DNA from: Dipodascopsis uninucleata var. uninucleata
Lineage: Eukaryota; Ascomycota; Lipomycetes; Lipomycetales; Lipomycetaceae
DNA length: 64,000 nucleotides
Reading direction: 5' to 3'
Assembly (NCBI GenBank): GCA_030568195.1
Contig: JAJLTO010000003.1
Coordinates: 1,076,501-1,140,500 of the forward strand
In this document: piece after piece, positions 34,655 to 46,484 of the stretch
Numbering within the stretch: the first letter of the stretch is position 1
Layout of the letters: each line of letters begins with the position of its first letter
Notes under the pieces: generated by a model
The model's database searches: none
The model's input: only the letters and a program-made list of their open reading frames with translations
What the model was told of the DNA's origin: nothing
Position numbers and translations under genes: made by a program

Positions 34655-37206
34655 TATCTATTGAACAGTAACGTATATAAACTAGATCATTAGCTTGAAA
34701 TCCTCGGATTAGCAGAGCAAAGAACGATACTTACTTGTTGTTAAGATCTAGGGACGTAACCGTCTTTTAATCTGACACAAGAGATGAATAGTAGAGCGAC
34801 TCCTTCTCTGTAAGAATAAGAACGTGCAGCTGTAGGGGAATTCGCTTTGAATTATTTTTTTGTTCTGCTAACGGTGACTCTACTGAGACCAAGTCTACTA
34901 CTGATGAAATCGTTTGTACGACAGCTTAATCTTCCGGTTAAAATCTATGCACAGTTTTTAGTGACGCTATAATAACAATATATATCATTCTAATAGCAAT
35001 TAGTGTACGAAGAATCCGTCCTGAAAATTAAAACGATTCTCTATACGGGCGAGCGATAGGAAGGAAGTTTAATATATTTAAGGATCGTTTATGAAAGAAT
35101 TGCACGATCGATTACTCAAGTTCACTCTATTTCCAAGTCTGAAGATTTTTTACTCAAAAAAACTATGGCGTCAGTGGTAAGGTCATGCTCTGCCATGATC
35201 ATTCCCGAAATAAAATTGAATACTGAATTCTAACCTAAAATGATGATAGTGATATATACCATTAAACCTTAATATATACTATGCTCTAATACAAATGAAA
35301 TGAATAAATGCGATGTAAATGGCCACCAACGACTCGACGTAGAGTGTAGGTAGGACCTTCGACACTACACGTCTATTATTCTGAGCCATCTTTGATGTCA
35401 AAATTGCCTGGTTTGTTGAAGATTAGGAGTCCTTTCAAGGTTGTGCAGACTTTATGTCATGGGTGCACACGCCCCAGCATTGATAATATGCTTTGTATTT
35501 TTAGTCTTCTTCTTTAGGATACGAACTACTACTAGACATTATGATGTCCATGACTTTACTATTAAAATGGATTTGCAAATGTAGCGGCTTACTATCAAAT
35601 AGTGATAAGTCCACGTAGTAACACTTCCTTCTCTTAGCAGTTGTACAGCCGCCATCGTGGAAATAATGATGTGGACAGATGTAAAGCGAAAAAGTCTCTT
35701 GCCATCTAATGACGCCATCACACCTTAGCTACATTCTCTACTGACCGAGCCGTAATAAATCCAATCTAGAAACTTAACCAAGATACTGTTTTCTACCAGT
35801 TCGCAAAGCGAGATGAAGATTAATCTTCACTATCAAACAATTAATAGGTATCAATTTACATGCCATTCTTTGTTCACGATAAGCTGAAGTTAGACCACTA
35901 CGACAATATCCTTGATATTCTCACTAAGCTCATTTGCTACTAGTGACAAGTTCGTCAGCAGCCCCGCCTTATCTTCCTATGCAAAACTTATACGATACTG
36001 GCCACCGCACCCTACGAACTACAAGAAGATAAAGCCCTGCCCTATATTAATGATCTCTTACAAGCGCCTAATCCATAGCCCTAGAACCTATTACTAGCTA
36101 CAGATTCCTCGGATGGTAGTAAAAATTCCTACCCCGAAGCGAGAGACAGTTCGGTGCAGTGCGGCTCATTCACGTGACTAATGCAGATCATTCTCGGGCA
36201 TACAACGTCTGACGTCATTGAGTTGCGATACTGACTTCAAATATGCATAAGCGCTTACATAAGATGATGCTATTTAGTCTGAACTTACAATTGTGCAATC
36301 AACCACGGGTTTTCTTCGGATGCGTGCCGTTTCCTCATGAAGAAGATCGCAGTGTGTGAAAAAGCTCAAAACAGACTAATTTACAGGTTACCACAAACGC
36401 GGCTCTCTAGACACGCTGGTTAAATGAATTAGAAAACCGCAATCAAGTGGTTTGTGGCAGGCTGCCACGAATACATGCTCTACAACCGTTGGTGAAGCTG
36501 ATAAGATTAAGTTGCTTATGTATGGCTACAGCAAAAAGCCGGGGTTTCAGCGTGAAGATGAGCGAGTTGACAATCGCAATTATTATCTTTCCTGAATACT
36601 CTACAGGAGACCCAATTGTACAATTATTAATAGAATTGAACTGAAGGCTATGCATGGACGCGAAAGTTGCAGGAAACTTCAAACACGACGCCAATGGTGG
36701 CTGACGTAACAAAGTGTATTATGTTTAACGGAGAGACAGCTCCAATATAATTTTGATTTGGTTGACATATTTATCGCAGCTACGCGTATGAGAACATATG
36801 AATGGAGTAAATAGAAACAGTAAATAGTTACATTAAAGAATATAAGAATGGTTAGTAAAATATACAAGATACATTAAAAACGTAAATTCACAGATAAAAC
36901 CAAACAAATCAGATAACATAACACAACTAATTGCGACATTAAAAAAAACGCCGGTAAAGCAGAGGAACTATCAACAAAAGAAGAAAAGAAATCTAAATGT
37001 ACTAAAGAACATAAAACAATGAGCTTTACGAATCATTAAAGCTCATAAATAAAAGCGGGATAATAGAGGAAATAGAAACCTGACAAAAACGAAAAGAAAA
37101 AAAGCTTCCAAGACCACCACATATTAGACTTTTGGATATCCTATTAGCAACGACATTCAACTACAAGCGAGCCGATTAAAGTAATAAAATATATCAGCAT
37201 GAGCTC
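34655..37206. other. 2.55-kb intergenic region upstream of the 146-aa gene
   Basis: Contains the 5'-UTR intron of the neighbouring gene (34658-34734) and a TCACGTGA palindrome (36170-36177). Several open frames of 60-90 codons occur near 35.5, 35.9 and 36.5 kb, two of them overlapping on opposite strands, without motifs or splice support. The right end is probably the 3' UTR of the coiled-coil gene. Confidence 0.4.
36170..36177. promoter_or_regulatory. TCACGTGA E-box palindrome
   Basis: Fourth perfect copy, in the large gap between the coiled-coil gene and the 146-aa gene, not close to any supported start. Confidence 0.35.
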
Positions 37207-38304
37207 CTACACCTTTTGAGAATGCTGCAATGGATGTCCTCCAGAGTTACTGTGTGAATGATTGTTTGGTGTCGACGCCGGTGAGCATCCACGTAACACT
37301 GAAGCGGGACTCCGGGTCCTTCTAGTCGAAGTAACTCCCGTGGTTCCCCTAGCAGCATAAATTGCGGCCTTCTTCTGCCTTTCCGATTCCAGACGCTGAA
37401 GATAATCTTCCAAATTAGCTATACGAACATTCATTTGTCGTATCAAGTTCTCATTTGTAGAAAATTCGGTGTCCTTGGCCATTACACGCAGTCGCATCGG
37501 CTCGTCAGTAAGTTTGGATTCCAAATCTTTTCCAATTTCCTTGAGAGACTCTAAATCGCGACATATCTCTGCAGCCTCTGTAGATGACTGCTGATATTTA
37601 ATTCGCATCTCATCAGCCTCTTTACTATGGGCGTCAGCTTGCTTTCGGAGATTATGCGCGTCAGATTCGAGTTTTTCAATTTCTATTCTCAGCTTATCGC
37701 ATTCATTTAGTATAGTCTTTCCGCCCTTCTCTGCATCCTCTTCATAAGCTTTCTGAGCGTTTTCAGCATCGTCAATTTTAAGAGATATTTTTTCGAATTG
37801 CTCTTGTAGGCGGGAAGTCTCAGCATCAGACCTGTCAGCCCGCTTCTCTGACTGCTTTGCTTTGCTTTCTAGATCAGCCTTGGTTCGGAATATTGATCGG
37901 ATCTCATCCCCAGCGCCTTCATACTTGGTTAGCACCTCTCCATGCTTTCCTTTTAGTTTGAATAATTCGTCTGTTAATTTCTTAATCTCTTTATTTGTTT
38001 CTCTCAGGTCCATACGTAAATCCTGTAGAAAATGAAGTGTTAGCGCTGTTTCAAAAAATTGAACTTCCAGCTGCACAACATTCTTGCATACCTTGATCAG
38101 ACTATCTCTGTCCATTGCTAGTTCCTCGGCTCTTGAGGTGACTAGCAAGCTAGTCATTACAACATTCTTTTTGAATGCCGTCTCCACATCAGATTCTTCG
38201 TTAAGTAGACCATCTGGCCCCGCCTTAAGAGCCATCACTGCGGTGGTTCGTCTGCGCTTCGAGACTCCCTGCTGGCTCATGTCGTTCTCGTATTGCATCA
38301 GCAT
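37207..38304 (-). CDS. Coiled-coil protein of unknown function
   Basis: At least 365 aa. From the ATG at 38304 the protein has a basic patch (SKRRRTTAVMALKAG), then a helical segment (NVVMTSLLVTSRAEELAMDR), and from about residue 95 to 310 a nearly unbroken heptad-rich coiled coil. The tail (from about 320) is basic, Ser/Pro-rich (TRRTRSPASVLRG) and ends HSNSGGHPLQHSQKV. Such a layout is common in spindle-pole, kinetochore and cytoskeletal proteins, but I cannot name it. The frame stays open for 18 codons upstream of the ATG and reads plausibly (LVLEELI just before it), with an AG acceptor (TTACTTAG) at about 38338-38340, so an unseen upstream exon is likely and the true start is uncertain. 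Confidence 0.7.
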   Translation of the reverse strand: MLMQYENDMSQQGVSKRRRTTAVMALKAGPDGLLNEESDVETAFKKNVVMTSLLVTSRAEELAMDRDSLIKVCKNVVQLEVQFFETALTLHFLQDLRMDLRETNKEIKKLTDELFKLKGKHGEVLTKYEGAGDEIRSIFRTKADLESKAKQSEKRADRSDAETSRLQEQFEKISLKIDDAENAQKAYEEDAEKGGKTILNECDKLRIEIEKLESDAHNLRKQADAHSKEADEMRIKYQQSSTEAAEICRDLESLKEIGKDLESKLTDEPMRLRVMAKDTEFSTNENLIRQMNVRIANLEDYLQRLESERQKKAAIYAARGTTGVTSTRRTRSPASVLRGCSPASTPNNHSHSNSGGHPLQHSQKV

Positions 38305-39160
38305 TATGAGCTCTTCCAGCACTAAACTAAGTAAGATACAATGAGTAAAAGAGTACACAACACGTGCTTCTGTGTGAGAGTATTTCGTGTTGAACTTTGA
38401 CAGACCGCGTAGGTTTACCGACGAGAGCCCTCACTGATGTCTGTGTCTTTCTGTGATGAACCAAGACTTGGAGGGAAATTTCCGGTTCAATTTTCTACGA
38501 CTACCGGTTCAAAGCACAGAATTTTGAGTATAGCCGGCAGATCTTTACTGCAAAAGAGCTGATCTGAAGTTCAAATAATTTCCTGTAGTATAATAAGAAA
38601 CGCTTCCTAGCTGTTTGCTAAACATGCTACTACCAGAGGTTTCTTTGGAGTGCCGAACAAATAGAGGAAAAATTAGTAGTTGAAAAGGGAAGGTACAAAA
38701 ATAAAGTACAATTTCTGTACTTAAGTTCCCAACTATCTGTATATAATAAACCTCATTATAATACTATTTTTTTTATTACCATCGCATTACCTCTTTCTAT
38801 TAGGGCATACATTTTTAGTCAGATATACAGTCCTACGATATTAGTATAGGCCATTATTTGTATCTAAGAGTCCTAGAGAGAAATTTCCGGGCATATGATA
38901 CGCCGGTCTCAAAAATAGCATTTCTCTTATTTAATCATTTTCTAGTCATCATTGCTGTGGTCGAATATATGCCGTGGATGGTACCGGCTATAGATCAAAG
39001 GGTACTGTACCGGTAAATACCATATTCTACAGTAGCTTTCAAGGGTATACCAGGACCCTAATATAGCCCTGGTGCCCGAACAATGCTCTCAAGAGACCCT
39101 CACTGACGATTTGGAGCAGCGTCTTGCCAGCCAAGAATGCTTTACTATATTTATGGATTG

Positions 39161-39424
39161 CTATTTAGCTATGAGCCAATAAACAAACACATCTTCGTCC
39201 ACATAAGTGTTAGACTCTTGGCTGGTGACTGCAGATTTGCCACCTACTTTCATGCGATCGCCTTCAGTTTTTAATATAGCTCTTTCTGCAACTCTTCGCT
39301 GAATTAAACGGACTGCAAGCGCCAATACAGATAACCTATAGCCTCCAATCTTTCTGTAAACTGCTTCTTTCCAGGCTACAATGCTAACTGGCGCAGGAAA
39401 TATTCTGTTGCCCTGGAAACTCAT
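39161..39424 (-). CDS. Candidate small protein, 87 aa (weak)
   Basis: ATG-led frame of 87 codons ending in TAG. The N-terminal 50 residues would form a basic amphipathic region (VAWKEAVYRKIGGYRLSVLA, then RLIQRRVAERAILK), followed by an acidic end (YVDEDVFVYWLIAK). A TCACGTGA palindrome lies 37 bases upstream of the ATG, at a promoter-like distance. No family is recognised and no splicing is needed. It may still be a chance open frame in a long gap. Confidence 0.28.
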   Translation of the reverse strand: MSFQGNRIFPAPVSIVAWKEAVYRKIGGYRLSVLALAVRLIQRRVAERAILKTEGDRMKVGGKSAVTSQESNTYVDEDVFVYWLIAK

Positions 39425-39460
39425 ATTGTCCCTTGAATAAGCATTCCTGCAATATACAGG

Positions 39461-39468
39461 TCACGTGA
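39461..39468. promoter_or_regulatory. TCACGTGA E-box palindrome
   Basis: Fifth perfect copy; near-copies GCACGTGA occur at 39603-39610 and 40737-40744 in the same gap. Confidence 0.4.
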
Positions 39469-40803
39469 AGTGTGCTAATAGTATGGAAGTGAGCTGTGTA
39501 ATCTGCTGAGAAAAACGATGACTGGGCAGAGACGTTAGCTCCGTTAGAAACTAGAGGCATTGGCAGAATTGTGAATTCATTAAAAGATGCATCGTCACGC
39601 TAGCACGTGAAATTCTGCTGTCACGTCGCTGACTCCGTCCACTCAACATAAGACCATATCTGGAATACTTCAGCTGGAAATGAGAACGGACAACGCGTGA
39701 TCATGTAGACTCCAGCATACAGCCGAGAGGCGAGAGGAAATGTAGCTTAATAAAAGTATTGTACATCACTGGTTGTCATAAATAAATGCTGCTCTACTGT
39801 ACGTCTTATATGAGTAGGGAGGTCAGCTTTTATCACCATGCCTGATTCTGCATAACAGCATTCCTTTGCATATGAATCCCAAACCGCACACATTCATGGT
39901 ATATTCCATCGGTAACTGGAAATGCTGAGTATATATAATCTTGATAAGATAATGCATCGACGAATCGTCGCAGACAGTGAACTGTTTCGGCTGATCGTTC
40001 GGTGAAATGCATTCAGAGTCATATAACTTCATCTGAAGCAAATTTATCTTCAATTTCAATAAAAGTCACCAGAATTGTCACGAGAGCAGCTCTGCTTAAG
40101 TGAGTATATAATTATTGAATCAGTATAGGACATCTTGAGACTCAAATAATGTATTTCTGTCGTGTACCAAGACTGTCTCGTTAGGAGCTTTTTTTAGTGC
40201 AATGTTTAAGTTGTGTTCATAGCGGCGGAGCTAAACTCTAACCCAATTAACTATAACTAATTTCTAGTCCGGATTTTCTTTCATCCACGACTTATTAGCC
40301 AAGACAGGTAAGCAAAACTTGCATTTGTAAAAACATAAATTGGCTTGTCCATTATATCATGCAAATGCATTTAAAATACAAGAGGATCACAGATAAGTGG
40401 TATGAGTGATCAAAATATTACTAGTAAAAGTGTTAATGATAGTACTAATAGTTGAAATTATAATGGTAATATATAATAATGGTAGTAATAAGTTATTGCA
40501 CGAGTAGTAATAGTTTAGGTGCTAATCTTGATATCAGTAGACGTTGAATAGCGAGTACAGCAGTTTGCTTGTTTCGTACTACTAGTTGCCAGCTCGATGC
40601 GAAGTTTCATTGACGTAAATTGGCAGTGAATCCCATGTGACTGCTCTTCTCTCTAGATCTCTCGTGTACATTCATATGAAAGAATCCACCATCGTTTAAT
40701 AATAATGACTATTCTCTATGACAGCACTAAAGAGGTGCACGTGAGTTCATTATAATTTTAGGTCACAGACAAATAAGTAGAAATAGACAACTATATATAT
40801 ATA

Positions 40804-40821
40804 AATAGATAGATAGATAGT
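40804..40821. repeat. TAGA tetranucleotide microsatellite
   Basis: About four TAGA units directly after a TATATATATA run, in noncoding DNA downstream of CRM1. Confidence 0.6.
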
Positions 40822-40983
40822 CACTAAACAGGGAAAAAATAGTGATAACAACAATCAAACACAATAACGCTCATAATAGTAATAGAAGAATAAATGAAAC
40901 AATAAAATTAGTATAATGATGGAGTTAATATTAACGGAGAGAGAAAATTAAAATACTTTTGACTATCCAATAGAATGGTATTA

Positions 40984-43900
40984 CTAAGAATCTTCCTCCA
41001 TTTCAGAAGGCTTTAGAAGCCCGCCAACCTTCATAGCTCTCTCGCGATCAGCTTTCTGCTTTTCTAGCATCTCATTCTCACGTTCATCAGCATACAAATA
41101 ATCTGTGTCATCTCCACCATATTCTTTAATTTGAACCAAAAAGTCGCGTAAATTTAATTTGAACATATTCTGATTGTCTGTTAGCTTAAATAGTCCCATT
41201 ACGAAGTTCTCAACCTGATTGCGCGGCAAGTGAGGAAATGCGTTCATGAGCATATTAGTGGAGTATTCTCTCAAAAACTCTGCATTAGATGTTCCAGCAG
41301 GTGCTTCGTCTGGCTTGTACAAAGGTGCCGTGATCCTGTTTGTGCCCACCAACTCAAACATTCTAGCAAGCAAAAATGCTTGGAGTTTAAAGCCCGCCTT
41401 ATGATCAGAGTCTGTTAAGACAAAGAAAACGTCCTTCAAAATATGGATAAAGAAGCTCTGATAGAAAGCATCCGCAATTTGCTGGTCACCTTCTGAAATA
41501 TTGTTAATGAGCTCAATACAAATGTTCAGACCAGCGGCTTCAACATCTCTATTGTCATGTTTGCTAGCCCACAAGCAGGCATCGACAACATTACCAAATA
41601 TTGGTCCTGGTAGTTTCAAAAGTGCAGGGAAACAGTGCATATTAATAGCACGTAACAACTTGAAGAACTCAACTCTATGTTCCGGATACTCCGTGAAATC
41701 TTTATTGATCATATTTAAAGTGCACTCAAATACACTTTCCAAAATTGCGACAACCTTGTCAGTGATCAGACCTTCTAATCGAGCCACGACTGTTGTCATG
41801 CAATTGAGGACTTCAGCATCGCGCGCGTCAGGTACATTTCTATTATAATCACCGAGTACTGCTTCGAGCAATGGAGGGACCATCATATTGTTAACTGTTT
41901 CTAAGTCTTCAGCTTTGCTAAAGTAAGTCTCAACAAGTTTCAAAATCTCCTTTTTGACGGTCCTCAGACCTCTAACTCGAGGAGTCTTTGTAGCTATGGT
42001 ACCCTGTGATGCTATAGACTCAGATATCATCTCACTAACAGCTTTATAAAGTCCTAGCATATCCATGTAATTTCTAGCAAGTTGTGGATAAAAGCAAGCC
42101 CCCATAGAAGTACACGCAGAAACATTTGTCTTCATGATATTAGCAATGATCTTAATCGTATTAGTATCTGATAAGATCTCAGAATTCTGAGCTGCTTGCT
42201 GAATTATAGCATCCCAGGCATTGTTTGGTAGAGCCATCAATTCACCAATCAATCTTTCCTGTATATTTTTTGCCGGTTGGGCAGATATCATGTAACCACA
42301 AGCTTCATAGAATGTATGAACCTGCTGTGGCTGCAAGTCTGACGTAATTTTGTCCAAGGTGCGTACAATTTCGTCAATGAATGGCTCCGATTCGTTAGAT
42401 TGCTGTGCTACAAAATGCCTCTTACACTTCTGCGCAATTTTTATAAAAGTATCACACGCCATATCTTGAACACCTTCATGAGTCTCATGCATGAACTCAA
42501 ATAACTTATTGACAACAGTTTTCAGGAAACGCCAATGTGCCTTCAAAAACCTTGGATACTGACCAACAATATACATGATGTTTGAGGCTACAACTGCCTT
42601 ATTGTCCTTTCCGCGCTTCATTTCAGTTAGTCCCAGTAAATCCTTAATAACAGTGACAAGAAAACGTTTTTCCATTTCTTCATTCATTGCGCCTGAGATA
42701 GAACCAATAGCCCAACAGAGTGTATTGAGATTGTTCCAGGACCATTCACTACCGTCGATTTGTTTAGCAAGTTTATTTGTCATGATTATTTCAGTGTCAA
42801 CAACATCCAAGTGCGTTAAATAAACCAAGACCTCACGCATGCTCTTGTACAAAGTGATTGTGTCGCTCTCCTTAACAAACTCTCTGACAATTTCACCTTC
42901 ATCATTTTCAACAATGAGAACTTCTTCTGGTCTAACCATTTTTTCGATCATAACTAGCCTTAAATTAGACAAAATTTGTGCGTACATATGCTTCCTTAGA
43001 GGATAATTGGCAAGGAGATCAGGATGAGCTGCACCACCATTGGCGAAGACACCAGAAGGTGAAGCAAAGTTCAGCTGCATAAGGGGATTCATCTCGGATA
43101 TAGGAAGCTGCTGTACCTCTTCGTACAGCTCTAAAACCAAGCGGGACCAGTAATCTAGACAACCCTTGAAAATCTCACGTTCGTCAATCTGTGATATCTT
43201 AATTAAGAAGAGATGAGAATTTATTAGAATGTCTTTATTCTCATAGGCCTCAATTAACTTGAGATGATTTGAAAGGAATGTTGATAAGAAAATAGCCAAA
43301 TTTTGAATAAATTCTTGTTCCCTGGTGCCAACAGACTCATAAGATTGTCTGAAATCAGTATTCAATGGAATGATTTCATTTACTGTCTGCATTGTTCTTA
43401 AAAACATATTCATAAACTGGCTGTCATACTGTGGAGACTGAAGCGCCGATATTTCAGTAAGGCATTTCAATGTAAGATTTCTTGACTCGGCAGGCATTAA
43501 AAACCTGCTTAGCAGAAGATCGATCAGACCAGTTTCAAAAATGTAACCATACGGAATCCAGTTCAAATAACGGAGAATAGACTGTAGCGTAGCAATAATG
43601 AGAGATGGTCTAGTAGCTTTCTCAAGAACTGCATAGCAAAGGTTGTAGATCTCAGAAAATTCTGTACACATTTGCTGTTTAAGATTTCGAGCCTTCGCTT
43701 GTGTCATTTGCTCTGCTGAGAAATCGAACACCTCTTCTGACAGAAGTTTTAGGATATTCATATTGTTTTCGCACACATTTTCACTTGTTCTACTCGAAGC
43801 CACAATTTCGGGAATAAATGTAGGCCAATTCTTAGGCCACTCTTGTTTGAGAATCTGACGAAATAGTTAGCACAATTTTAAACCAGCAGCAAAATCACAA

Positions 43901-45011
43901 GGACTAAATAACATACCTCTACAAGAGTCAAGTTCGCTTTATTGATGAGTGACTTTTGTGCACGAAATTTAGCATCTTCGGTACACATGGAGATACACAT
44001 GCTGACAACAAAGTTGCGAATGCCTTGCTGTTGATCTACCGGTAGTGCCTTCCATCTTGTTTTTATAAGCTTATCGAGAATCGATAGTGCAATATCTGTT
44101 CTATTAGTTTACAGTAGACCATAGAATATATTTAAGAAAAAACCCACATTTAGTTTGAGGATTCTTCGATTTTTGTAGAATCTGATCCACACGCTGCCAT
44201 GAGTCGGGATGCTCTTGAAACTAGAATATGAAAGTTAGTAGCTACTCGAAACAGCATTATTATCTTAATAATGACCATTTTAGGATATCAGAATCTAAAA
44301 AATTATACTGCAAGAGAGTGAAGTGCTTATGAAATGCTACGGAGACATGATAAACCGTCGCTACTTTGCTCATGACGACGTACCATCTGCAGATATACTG
44401 GTAACAACACATTCCAATCTCCGAAACAGCTTCCTAGAACACCCTGACATCAATATAAACGAAAAAAATTAAATAACTAACCTGTGTCAATACTTGCTGA
44501 GCAACTTTTTGCTAGATCATGCGAAAATTTATATTAGTAAGGCTGATCCATAATCTTGTCCAAGAATCTGCTCTTGTCATAATTAAATCACAGGCACACA
44601 TAATGATAATGTTCCAGAACAAACATCAACACAAATATAGTAACTCAAATATGGCATATGGAACAAACCTCCAGTATTTAGAGAAGAAGAATTGTAAGAA
44701 AAAGAACTGCTTCAGTATCTTCGGTAAAAAACATAGTGGATTTTCGCAGAAGAAATCGAGAGAAAAAAACAAACAAACACGTCCGCCCACCGCAAAAAAA
44801 AAAAATCGCAGCACTTCTACACTCAATTCAAATTAAAAGGATTCAATTAAAACAACAGAAACTACCATGGTAGAGCAAACTCTTGAATTCTTATTCGCTA
44901 ACGGAAGCTTCCAAATCCTACCTGGTCCGAAGGTCCCTTATAGAATGCATCGACAACCTGGTCCAGCAAATCAACGTCGACTGGAAGATCGAAATTCAGT
45001 ATTGCCTCCAT
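40984..45011 (-). CDS. CRM1: Exportin-1 / CRM1 nuclear export receptor
   Basis: Five exons: 44922-45011, 44482-44511 (30 bp), 44148-44220, 43917-44095 and 40984-43854, giving 1080 aa, the usual length. The first intron is long for this window (410 bp) and contains a T-rich tract on the coding strand. The N-terminus reads [20 protein letters not shown], then [20 protein letters not shown] and [20 protein letters not shown], matching CRM1 across all junctions. HEAT repeats fill the protein; the central NES-groove region has [20 protein letters not shown] and [20 protein letters not shown]. It exports leucine-rich NES cargo and pre-60S particles with RanGTP. At the position of the leptomycin-reactive Cys (human 528, fission yeast 529) this protein has Thr534, as in baker's yeast. 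Confidence 0.96.
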
Positions 45012-46484
45012 GATCGGAGATGGAGGCAGACTATTTCAATAATTAATCGAATCCTTAGAATTAGAGAATTAAATAAAGTGAGACTGTTATTTTCACTGAG
45101 AAATAAGAAAAAAATTAAGCCGATCTCTCTGAAGAAGATGTGAAGTGTCTTCAATATCGCGGTGGTTTCTATATTTTCTTTATCTTATTTTCTCAGTATG
45201 CAAGGAAAATTAAAAGAAGGCGCTGAGGGGGAAATGCCTAACAAATACAGGGAGCCACTGCTAGCGTAACCATCGCCTGACTATGAGAATGGTCACCTAA
45301 TTTGTGTCACAGCGGTTACTTACTATTGGGTGTATGTTTTGGTGCCATATCCACGTCATTAGTAATCTAAAAACAAAACCCCAACCACACACACATGCCG
45401 GACTTCCACTGATTTGTAATCTCTTTGTAAACACTACCAACTTGTCTTTATGTACAAGAGGATTATAGCCCTTGGTTACTGTCAATTCAGATGGGACCGG
45501 AAGCTTGAGATGGGATAGAAGAAAAGATTCAACCGAGAAATAGCTGTAACCTGGAAGCACTTGCTATGAATATAACGCGCCACTATATATCCAGGACGAT
45601 CGTCGAAAAGCTGACTAAACTACAAGCAATGTGAATTTATAGCGAACAAGTAGAAGTTAAGATGGAACTGAAGAACTCAACAGTTATAGTTACAAATGTG
45701 GACAGCAAGATATTTATATAAAGATATAAGTTAATCTCGTTAAATAAATAATAGAATCAAAATTATGGAAAATAATGAAAATAATAATCTAACAGCATAG
45801 AAGTAGAAAGGAAACCATCTTTCACCATATGAACGTATCAACAAAATCAACAATATCAGTAGCAGATAACAGCGCTAAAATGAAATATGTATATTTATGA
45901 AGATTAAGAAATCAGTACAATAAAATAATTCAAGAAGCAAATATACAGAAAACCGTTCTCGTGATCATTATATCGGGTGAGCCAAGAATGAACTAATGAA
46001 AATAAATAAATAATCAACGAAATGTAACGATGATTACTGATAAAAGATGTTAAACATTAAGACCTGGTAGGTAGACTAGCGAATTCTTAAGCTTGCCAAT
46101 CGACGCCCGAATCAAATCATATACTCATACAGCTTGTGTAGACTAATCATGCAGTCAACGTGCCCGATCGCCTGTACTATAATAGCTTGAAAGTTTACAG
46201 ATGAGATTGACACAGTTGTGTTTTCTATAAACCTATCCAAAAAGTTAAAGGTCACAGTTACGTACTCTTAGTTATCCTATAATTGTTATGAAATATAATA
46301 CATTGGAGCTTAATAAAGCATTCGTATTCAATAACACGCCGATATATTGAATACAACTGAAAACAAAATAGCATTTACTTAGCAACCAACCTTGACCCCA
46401 TAATTGATTTTCTTGATTTTTTAATATGAAGAAGAGGTGAAAAGGAGAAGAAATAAACAATGAAAGTACGGAATGAAGTCCTAT
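45012..46484. other. Intergenic, CRM1 promoter / SKG6-gene 3' region
   Basis: 1.47 kb, AT-rich. One 87-codon open frame at 45297-45560 on the minus strand has no recognisable motif. The right part should be 3' UTR of the SKG6-domain gene. Nothing else seen. Confidence 0.4.

Larger units (their letters stand above)
38305..40983. other. 2.7-kb intergenic region with three CACGTGA sites
   Basis: Between the coiled-coil gene's 5' end and the CRM1 3' end. Holds TCACGTGA at 39461-39468, GCACGTGA at 39603-39610 and 40737-40744, a TAGA microsatellite near 40805-40820, a small candidate reading frame (39161-39424) and otherwise AT-rich sequence. Confidence 0.4.

Noticed and set aside
36443-36712. Overlapping open frames on both strands near 36.5 kb as a decayed mobile element
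   Set aside because: No terminal repeats, no transposase or polymerase motif, no target-site duplication seen.
39236-39244. TTTGCCACC, the reverse of the proteasome-gene PACE element
   Set aside because: It lies inside the small candidate reading frame and not upstream of any proteasome gene; a single 9-mer match is not convincing.
42454-42456. Cys in the MACDTF motif of CRM1 as the leptomycin target
   Set aside because: This Cys is conserved even in resistant baker's yeast; the reactive residue aligns 57 positions earlier, where the protein has Thr.
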